DNA from: Lysobacteraceae bacterium
GTDB lineage: Bacteria > Pseudomonadota > Gammaproteobacteria > Xanthomonadales > Xanthomonadaceae
Assembly: GCA_017990865.1 (NCBI GenBank)
Contig: JAGNNB010000013.1
Span: 1 to 18,628 of the forward strand
DNA length: 18,628 bases
Direction of reading: 5' to 3'
Shown here: piece by piece, positions 13,855 to 18,628 of the stretch
Position numbering within the stretch: position 1 is the first letter of the stretch
Layout of the letters: each line of letters starts with the position of its first letter
Made by a program: the position numbers and the translations under genes
The notes under the pieces: model-generated
Told to the model about the DNA's origin: nothing
The model's input: the letters and a program-made list of their open reading frames with translations, nothing else
Database searches by the model: none

Positions 13855-15894
13855 TCACTGCGCTTTGGCTTCCTCGTAGCCGTGGAAGACCATGCTGGCT
13901 TGCGCGCGTCCTTGCGTGAGCGAACGCAGCGCGGTGGCATAGCCGGCGAGTGCGGACAGCGGGGCGTAGGCGTGGACATCGGCGCGCGCGCCTTTGTCTT
14001 CGATCATCGCCACGCGGCCGTTGCGTCGTTGCACGTCGCCGATCACGTCGCCCACATGCGCGGCGGGCGTGTCGACGACGAGCGTCATCACCGGTTCCAA
14101 CAGCGTCGTGCCGCTGCGCGCGAGCGCGGCGTTCGTCGCTTCGGCGCCGGCGCGTTGGAACGCGAGATCGGAGGAATCGACGGCATGCGTTTCGCCGCCG
14201 ATCAACGTCACCGCGATACCGACGACGGGATGGCCGCGCGGGCCTTCCGTCAACGCCGCGCGCACGCCCTTCTCGGTCGCCGCGACGAACGCTTTCGGCA
14301 CCGCGCCGCCGACCGTGCGGTCCTCGAACGTGACGAGCCCGTCGTCGCGCGGGGCGACATCGAGCGTCACGCGCGCGAACTGCCCGGGGCCGCCGCTGCG
14401 CTTCACCACACTGCCTTCGATACCGTGCACCGTAGTGCGCGGAGTTTCTTGATACGCCACGCGCGGCGCGCCGGTACGCACATCGACGTTCCAGTCGTTG
14501 CGCAAACGCTCGACCATCACCTCCAGGTGCAACTCGCCCATGCCCCACACCAGCGTTTCGCCGGTGTCGGGATCGGACTCGACGCGGAACGACGGATCCT
14601 CTTGCGCCAACGCCGCCAAACCTTGCGCCAGACGCATCAGATCGTTCGCGTTCTGCGCCGCGAGCCGCCACGACAGCACCGCCGGTTGCGCGCGAATGCT
14701 GTCGAGCGCGAGCCGCGCATCGTCGGCGCTGAGCGTTTCGCCGCTGACCGCGTCTTTCCAGCCGAGGATGGCGACGATCTCACCGGCCACGGCTTCGCGT
14801 ACATCGTGCGTGCGATCGGCTTGCACCACCGCGAGACGACCGACGCGGCGCGCGCGTTGTTGCCGCGAGCACCACACCGTATCGCCCACGCGCAGCGTGC
14901 CGCTGTACATCCGGACATAGGTCACGGCGCCGTGCGCTTGATGCGCGATCTTGAACACCAACGCCGCGAGCGTGCCGTCGGGATCGACCGGCAAACGCGT
15001 TTCGACGCCGTCGCGTTCCGCCGACACGGCGGGACGATCCAGCGGCGACGGCAGGTAATGCACGATCGCATCGAGCAACGCATCGACGCCCATGTTGCGG
15101 ATCGCCGAACCCGCGAGCACCGGCACGCCGAGGCCCGCGAGCGCACCGCGACGAATCGCTTCGCGCAGCGTCGCGTCGTCGATGGGTCGCTCGTCGAGCC
15201 AACGTTCGGCCAACGCATCGTCGTGCGCGGCCACGGCTTCGATCAAATGTGCGCGCGCAGCGGTGTACGTCGCCGCTTCATCGTCGGACCACGGACGCGC
15301 GATGCGTTCGCCGTCGTCGCGCCACTGCAGCACGCGACGATCGACCAGATCGACCCAGCCGTCGAATTCGGCTTCGGCACCCAAGGGCAGACCGAGCGGC
15401 CACGGATTCGCGTCGAGTTTCTCGCGCAGTTGCGCGACGACACGCGCGAAGTCGGCGCCGGGACGGTCCATCTTGTTGACGAAGGCGATGCGCGGTACGC
15501 CGTGCCGTTGCGCTTGCCGCCACACGGTCTCGGATTGCGGTTGCACCCCGTCGACCGCGGAGAACACCGCGACGGCGCCGTCGAGCACGCGCAACGCGCG
15601 TTCGACTTCGATCGCGAAATCGATGTGGCCGGGCGTGTCGATGAGCGTGAGCCGATGCGACGCGTCGTTCTCGGGCGTCCAATCGATGCGCACGGCCGCG
15701 GCGCCGATGGTGATGCCGCGACGGCGTTCGATGTCGGAGAAGTCGGTGGTGGCCGCGCCGTCGTGCACTTCGCCGACGCGATGGATCGCGCCGGAGGCGT
15801 ACAGCAGACGTTCGGTGAGCGTGGTTTTGCCGGCGTCGATGTGGGCGACGATGCCGAGATTGCGCCAGCGGGAAAGGTTCGTGCGGATGTTCAT
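13855..15894 (-). CDS. Elongation factor G-like translational GTPase (second EF-G type)
   Basis: This 679-residue GTPase carries all G motifs: AHIDAGKTT (17-25), RGIT with switch I Thr62, DTPGH (86-90), NKMD (140-143) and a G5 GSA near residue 262. The C-terminal domains follow the EF-G order: a domain II region with VYVRMYSG-like strands, the domain [12 protein letters not shown] block, a domain IV containing [12 protein letters not shown], and a final domain with EPVMTLVV and a GRVAMIED segment. The length is slightly under canonical EF-G (about 700). It stands alone, away from any rpsL-rpsG-tuf cluster, and its switch I reads DIERRRGIT rather than the usual EKERGIT. It is probably a paralogue that moves or recycles ribosomes under special conditions. 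LepA is excluded by the EF-G-type domain IV. No SD precedes ATG 15894; the leader is structured. Confidence 0.85.
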   Translation of the reverse strand: MNIRTNLSRWRNLGIVAHIDAGKTTLTERLLYASGAIHRVGEVHDGAATTDFSDIERRRGITIGAAAVRIDWTPENDASHRLTLIDTPGHIDFAIEVERALRVLDGAVAVFSAVDGVQPQSETVWRQAQRHGVPRIAFVNKMDRPGADFARVVAQLREKLDANPWPLGLPLGAEAEFDGWVDLVDRRVLQWRDDGERIARPWSDDEAATYTAARAHLIEAVAAHDDALAERWLDERPIDDATLREAIRRGALAGLGVPVLAGSAIRNMGVDALLDAIVHYLPSPLDRPAVSAERDGVETRLPVDPDGTLAALVFKIAHQAHGAVTYVRMYSGTLRVGDTVWCSRQQRARRVGRLAVVQADRTHDVREAVAGEIVAILGWKDAVSGETLSADDARLALDSIRAQPAVLSWRLAAQNANDLMRLAQGLAALAQEDPSFRVESDPDTGETLVWGMGELHLEVMVERLRNDWNVDVRTGAPRVAYQETPRTTVHGIEGSVVKRSGGPGQFARVTLDVAPRDDGLVTFEDRTVGGAVPKAFVAATEKGVRAALTEGPRGHPVVGIAVTLIGGETHAVDSSDLAFQRAGAEATNAALARSGTTLLEPVMTLVVDTPAAHVGDVIGDVQRRNGRVAMIEDKGARADVHAYAPLSALAGYATALRSLTQGRAQASMVFHGYEEAKAQ

Positions 15895-15911
15895 ATGAGT
15901 AAGGACTATAT

Positions 15912-15945
15912 CGCCAACATGCGGGGCCGCACGCCCCGGTTGGCG
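15912..15945 (-). promoter_or_regulatory. Leader hairpin immediately upstream of the EF-G-like start codon
   Basis: A two-part stem folds from CGCCAAC/GTTGGCG (15912-15918 with 15939-15945) and CGGGGC/GCCCCG (15922-15927 with 15933-15938), with a 5-nt loop and a 3-nt bulge. It ends about 18 bases before the EF-G ATG and starts just after the 9-codon leader ORF. It has no T-run, so it is more likely a translational control element than a terminator. Confidence 0.6.
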
Positions 15946-15958
15946 ACGGGACGGGCGG

Positions 15959-15988
15959 CTACGGTTCGGTTTCGGCGGCGATGCTCAT
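15959..15988 (-). CDS. 9-codon leader ORF upstream of the EF-G-like gene
   Basis: A GAGGAG ribosome site lies nine bases before an ATG that opens MSIAAETEP and stops at TAG. It is the only strong SD in this leader, while the downstream EF-G gene has none visible. Together with the hairpin that follows, it could couple leader translation to EF-G expression, as in leader-peptide control of other translation factors and resistance genes. The peptide has no obvious stalling sequence beyond the terminal Glu-Pro before stop. Confidence 0.35.
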   Translation of the reverse strand: MSIAAETEP

Positions 15989-16098
15989 GGCACGTTCTCC
16001 TCGGGTTTGTCGCGATGTTCGTTGCGATGTTCGTTGCGGTGTGGACGATGCGGTTTTCGTGTTGCGGATTCGGTCTGCGGGATATCGCGGACAATAAA

Positions 16099-16120
16099 AA
16101 AGCACCTTTGCGGGTGCTTT
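16099..16120 (-). terminator. Rho-independent terminator of a short minus-strand unit
   Basis: A perfect 8-bp stem AAAGCACC/GGTGCTTT (16099-16106 and 16113-16120) is followed on the minus strand by a run of T (TTTTTTATTG). It closes the short unit beginning near 16283 and lies upstream of the EF-G leader. Confidence 0.75.
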
Positions 16121-16146
16121 GCGGTTCGCGCGTCGCGGGCGTGGGA

Positions 16147-16257
16147 TCAGTTCGATCCGGCACCGTCGATGGCGAAAGGCAAACGCACCCGGCCCGCGCT
16201 CGCGCGCTGGCGGTTCAGCAGGGCATTCTTCAATATCAGAAGCGGGTTCCGCGTCAT
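16147..16257 (-). CDS. Possible 36-residue small protein (or part of a small RNA)
   Basis: The frame begins MTRNPLLILKNALLNRQRAS and ends FAIDGAGSN before TGA at 16147. Its third codon positions are mostly G/C (29 of 36), as in host genes, and the first half could form a short amphipathic or membrane-seeking helix. It sits between a good promoter and a terminator, 27 bases before the terminator stem. The weak point is the lack of a visible SD. It is unrecognised. If it is not translated, the unit would be a small RNA of about 190 nt. Confidence 0.35.
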   Translation of the reverse strand: MTRNPLLILKNALLNRQRASAGRVRLPFAIDGAGSN

Positions 16258-16283
16258 GACGATGGCCGGGTGGGTGGAAGAAG

Positions 16284-16318
16284 GCGCGCATTCTGCGCGC
16301 GGGGATTCGTGGCGTCAA
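16284..16318 (-). promoter_or_regulatory. Sigma70-type promoter with a palindrome over the -10
   Basis: On the minus strand TTGACG (16313-16318) and CAGAAT (16290-16295) are 17 bases apart. A perfect inverted repeat GCGCGC-ATTCT-GCGCGC (16284-16300) covers the -10 and could be a repressor site. Transcription would start near 16283 and end at the terminator around 16095. Confidence 0.45.
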
Positions 16319-16337
16319 ATATCCTCGCCGCTGTTCG

Positions 16338-16376
16338 CCCCCACCCTAACCCTCCCCCGCATGCGGGGGGAGGGGA
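16338..16376. repeat. C-rich/G-rich intergenic hairpin repeat
   Basis: CCCACCCTAACCCTCCCCC followed by GCATGC and GGGGGGAGGGG forms a strong palindrome. This sequence type is very common between genes in GC-rich gammaproteobacteria, including Xanthomonadaceae. It may act as a mRNA stabiliser or weak terminator; here it lies in the 666-base gap between the EF-G and S41 genes. Confidence 0.6.
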
Positions 16377-16422
16377 TTCTCAATGTCGCGTCTTCCGGAT
16401 CAATGCGATGGACACAGAAACG

Positions 16423-16451
16423 CGAACGCCCCGCGCAATGCGGGACGTTCG
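16423..16451. other. Imperfect GC-rich hairpin
   Basis: CGAACG-C-CCCGC, loop GCAAT, GCGGG-A-CGTTCG forms an 11-bp stem with one C/A mismatch. It looks like a decayed copy of the terminator type seen at the end of rho, but lacks a T-run on either strand. Confidence 0.4.
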
Positions 16452-16516
16452 GGGTCTTCCGGCGAGGTCCTCGCGCCCAGCGTGCTTCCCGGGAGGTTCT
16501 GGTTGAGATTTGATAC

Positions 16517-16534
16517 TTGATGGCCCACCATCAA
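16517..16534 (+). promoter_or_regulatory. Inverted repeat upstream of the S41 peptidase gene
   Basis: TTGATGG-CCCA-CCATCAA is a perfect 7-bp inverted repeat ending 26 bases before the S41 ATG. Its position fits an operator or a leader hairpin. No clear -35/-10 pair was found beside it. Confidence 0.35.
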
Positions 16535-16560
16535 CAGCTCACCAAAAGTGAGACGCGCCG

Positions 16561-17931
16561 ATGACACCACGCAAGATCGCCTTTGCCATGGCCTTGGCCA
16601 TTGCTTACACGACCCTGCCCACACCACTTGTGGCGCAAGAACAGGCCCAGGTCGAGCGGCCGCTGCCCACCGAACATGCAGAACGCAAGGCACTGTTCGA
16701 TGCCGAAATCGATGAGCTGGCCGCAGACCTGCTAGGCAACCACCCCCGCCCATTCATGCACATCCCTGAATCCGATTTCAGGGCTTTGGTCGAGAAATCC
16801 AAAGCATCTCTGAGCGGACAATCCTCCAAGGCCGATTTGCTGTGGGCATTCAACCGGATCATTGCCGCTATTGGTTGCGGGCACACAAGGATGGACTACT
16901 TCATACAGGAAGATAAAGAAATCCGTGTGGATCAGCGCTTCCCGCTCGACGTACAGATATTCAACGACCGGCTCTATGTTCGCAACGGCTTGGTCAATTC
17001 TGACCGGGTTAAACCCGGGGACGAGATTATTTCCGTCAATGGCCTACCCGTCGAACAACTGTTGAAGACAATTTACCAACGCGTCCCGGCAGACGGATAT
17101 AACCCGAACTTTCGCCGCGCTGTTGCCAACACGTGGCTCACATCTTATCTGACTTACGCTCTGCAGTTCCCGGAAAACTACGAAGTAACCCTGCGCCACG
17201 GTTACAGAAAAACGACCCTTAAACCACTTAAAGAATGGAGTTTCCCTCCAATCGTTCCGCCATACTTCAAATGTCAGGACGGCTTTTGTGCAGAGTTTGA
17301 GGACGGGGGAGCCATCGCAGTTCTGAGCTTGCGCCACTGGAATTACTACGGCGAGGCGCTTTCCGATTTCAAAGCCAAGATTGATCGGCTCCGGGCGCAA
17401 ATGGATCAAAATGGCTCGAAGGCACTGATCATCGACGTTCGTGGCAATCTGGGCGGCAGCGGGCTCGCTGGGGATTATCTTTTGCGACAGCTTAGCGATG
17501 CGAGCTGTGCCTACTTTTCCGCCGACTCCAATGGAGATGAAAGTCTAAAACGAGAGAGATCCTCAACCAAGACGCCTTTTGCTGGAAGTGTCTTCTATCT
17601 CTCCAACGGCCTGACCAATTCGGCCACCGGTCATTTTCTTGCCATGGCAGATGCGATGGATGATGGCATCATAGTAGGCACCAACTCGGGCAATGGCTTT
17701 ACAGTCAATGACGGTGCAGCCGATTTTCGATCGAGCAGGCTGGGCATCAGATACCGGATTGCGCGATTGGTTTTCTCCATCTCATCAGACCGCCATACGC
17801 AGGCCGATGGCGTAACACCACACTACGAGGTTCGGCAAACTGTTTTAGACGAACTATCCGGCAAAGATGCCCAATATGAACAAGCGCTGCAGCTAGCTCG
17901 CGAGTCAATCGCTGACGAAAAAGCCAGGTAG
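16561..17931 (+). CDS. Exported S41-family (tail-specific type) serine peptidase
   Basis: This 456-residue protein has a signal peptide (MTPRKIAFAMALAIAYTTLP..., cleavage expected after VAQ or VA near residue 25) and is probably periplasmic or secreted. A helical N-domain with GCGHTR (105-110) is followed by a PDZ-like segment with VKPGDEIISVNG (about 151-162). Then comes the S41 core: LIIDVRGNLGGSG, with D292 and R294, and the active-site block LTNSATGHF with Ser354 as likely nucleophile. The usual SA-x-E that follows the Ser is GH here, so the oxyanion or base region departs from CtpA/Prc. Base composition is more AT-rich than flanking core genes, which suggests transfer. The ribosome site is weak (GTGAG). 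It stands alone on its strand; the substrate is unknown. Confidence 0.8.
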   Translation: MTPRKIAFAMALAIAYTTLPTPLVAQEQAQVERPLPTEHAERKALFDAEIDELAADLLGNHPRPFMHIPESDFRALVEKSKASLSGQSSKADLLWAFNRIIAAIGCGHTRMDYFIQEDKEIRVDQRFPLDVQIFNDRLYVRNGLVNSDRVKPGDEIISVNGLPVEQLLKTIYQRVPADGYNPNFRRAVANTWLTSYLTYALQFPENYEVTLRHGYRKTTLKPLKEWSFPPIVPPYFKCQDGFCAEFEDGGAIAVLSLRHWNYYGEALSDFKAKIDRLRAQMDQNGSKALIIDVRGNLGGSGLAGDYLLRQLSDASCAYFSADSNGDESLKRERSSTKTPFAGSVFYLSNGLTNSATGHFLAMADAMDDGIIVGTNSGNGFTVNDGAADFRSSRLGIRYRIARLVFSISSDRHTQADGVTPHYEVRQTVLDELSGKDAQYEQALQLARESIADEKAR

Positions 17932-18063
17932 GTCCTGTTAACGCTATCTGGATGCATTGCGTTGCGAATTCAGTGACGGTGGGAACGGGGTCGGATTCAC
18001 TTCTTGATCGCCCATATCGTACAAAGCCCGCAGCGGTGAGGACTCGTCGTTGCTCATCAAAAA

Positions 18064-18100
18064 ACCAGGACACCCACAGTTCATTTGCGGCTGTCCTGGT
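18064..18100 (-). terminator. Orphan terminator-like hairpin
   Basis: ACCAGGACA/TGTCCTGGT (18064-18072 and 18092-18100) with a 19-base loop is followed on the minus strand by TTTTTTGATG. The only gene upstream on that strand is rho, which already has its own terminator, so this may be a second terminator or the remnant of a lost gene. Confidence 0.45.
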
Positions 18101-18224
18101 GTTCGCTTGCCGCTACAAATCACCAAGCGCGCTGGCTCACAACTGCAGTCAGTCTTGGCCAAGCTTCGGTGATGCAAGCGACTGACCACTCCTGGCATCC
18201 CACCACCTCGCTAACGCCAGAAAA

Positions 18225-18251
18225 CAAACGCCCCGCGATGCGGGGCGTTTG
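18225..18251 (-). terminator. Rho-independent terminator downstream of rho
   Basis: A perfect 12-bp stem CAAACGCCCCGC/GCGGGGCGTTTG with a GAT loop is followed on the minus strand by TTTGTTTT. It lies about 67 bases after the rho stop codon. Confidence 0.85.
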
Positions 18252-18318
18252 CGTCTGATCGGTCCAAAGAAAAGCAGGTCCCTCGCCCGCTGTGCGGGCT
18301 CGGGATGGCGCGTTTGCC

Positions 18319-18628
18319 TCAGCGCCGCATCGAGGCGAAGAACTCGTCGTTGGACTTGGTGGTCTTCATCTTGTCGAGCAGGAATTCCATCGCGGCGATT
18401 TCGTCCATGCCGTGCAGCAGTTTGCGCAGGATCCAAATCTTCTGCAGCAAATCCGGTTCGATCAGCAGGTCTTCGCGACGCGTGCCGGACATGTTGACCG
18501 CGATCGCCGGGTAGACGCGCTTCTCGGTGATGCGGCGGTCGAGATGGATTTCGCTGTTGCCGGTGCCCTTGAATTCTTCGTAGATCACCTTGTCCATCGC
18601 GCTGCCGGTGTCGACCAGAGCGGTGGCG
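18319..18628 (-). CDS. rho: Transcription termination factor Rho, C-terminal part (5' end outside window)
   Basis: The 103 residues in the window match the end of the Rho ATPase. [19 protein letters not shown] is followed by [23 protein letters not shown] (with the arginine-finger region), then the [18 protein letters not shown] helix and a final helix ending FFASMRR. Rho is the ring-shaped RNA helicase that ends transcription of untranslated RNA. The reading frame runs off the right edge; no internal start should be used. The G/C bias and near-consensus sequence mark it as core genome. It anchors the right boundary of the more variable interval. Confidence 0.95.
   Translation of the reverse strand, partial: ATALVDTGSAMDKVIYEEFKGTGNSEIHLDRRITEKRVYPAIAVNMSGTRREDLLIEPDLLQKIWILRKLLHGMDEIAAMEFLLDKMKTTKSNDEFFASMRR

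Larger units (their letters stand above)
17932..18318. other. Intergenic region between the S41 gene and rho
   Basis: These 387 bases hold two minus-strand hairpins but no convincing gene. A minus-strand frame of 37 codons (MSNDESSPLRALYD..., about 17944-18057) begins inside the T-tail of the first hairpin and has no SD. The segment near 17980-18005 (GGAACGGGGTCGGATTCACT) recalls sequence often found at the edges of degraded IS200/RAYT-type elements, but that is a faint memory-based likeness. Confidence 0.3.

Noticed and set aside
16012..16035. Two tandem copies of a 12-base unit (GCGATGTTCGTT) in the EF-G leader
   Set aside because: Two copies only, with no link to structure or function; noted but too weak to list as a feature.
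13270..16506. Open frame of 1078 codons on the + strand across the EF-G region
   Set aside because: It is the antisense shadow of the GC-rich EF-G-like gene; its His/Arg-rich translation has no recognisable domain, whereas the opposite strand encodes a complete GTPase.
17944..18198. 84-codon minus-strand frame ending ...NSQRNASR
   Set aside because: It runs through a terminator hairpin, has no SD, and its composition does not look coding; kept only as a note under the intergenic region.

Overview
The window is about 18.6 kb of GC-rich gammaproteobacterial chromosome and looks like Xanthomonadaceae (Lysobacter/Luteimonas/Xanthomonas relatives). The evidence is strong GC3 bias in most genes, a T4SS effector with an XVIPCD-type C-terminal domain paired with a lipoprotein (a speciality of this family), intergenic C-rich/G-rich hairpin repeats of a type common in the group, and the 3' end of rho at the right edge. 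No tRNA, rRNA, CRISPR array, transposase or integrase was found.

Layout. (1) 1-2126, + strand: the 3' end of an N-formylglutamate amidohydrolase-family gene, then an ATP-grasp peptide ligase of the PGM1-related type. The pair is probably one operon for making or processing an amino-acid/peptide amide. (2) 2207-4352: a small unknown protein on the minus strand, then a + strand run of four short genes: a METTL21-like class I methyltransferase overlapping by ATGA with a YkgJ-type cysteine-cluster protein, then two small charged unknown proteins. (3) 4353-4701: a 90-bp structured repeat present twice. (4) 4702-6684: a secreted HAF-repeat protein with a C-terminal autotransporter-like beta barrel.

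(5) 6739-13666 is an accessory stretch. Its first part is one intact, strikingly AT-rich gene of 1255 codons on the minus strand (6858-10625). It ends in a PD-(D/E)XK-like nuclease motif (GDYDVLA, then ECK) and has its own terminator. It has no partner gene, and its base composition shows recent acquisition. This is the best candidate for an undescribed system, for example a single-gene nuclease-based defence. The second part, also minus strand, is a lipoprotein followed by a T4SS effector. The effector carries a His/Cys motif typical of peptidoglycan-acting enzymes, an EF-hand-like calcium loop and an XVIPCD-like secretion domain. The two form a probable immunity-toxin pair for killing rival bacteria. 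The T4SS machinery itself is not in the window.

(6) 13806-15988, minus: an EF-G-like translational GTPase with a terminator downstream. Its leader has a 9-codon ORF with a strong SD and a long hairpin, while EF-G itself has no visible SD. (7) 16095-16318, minus: a compact transcription unit (promoter, 36-codon ORF or small RNA, terminator). (8) 16561-17931, +: an exported S41-family peptidase of lower GC than its neighbours. (9) 18225-18628, minus: the rho terminator and the C-terminal part of rho.

Functions come from motif recognition by eye and family knowledge; no search was run.
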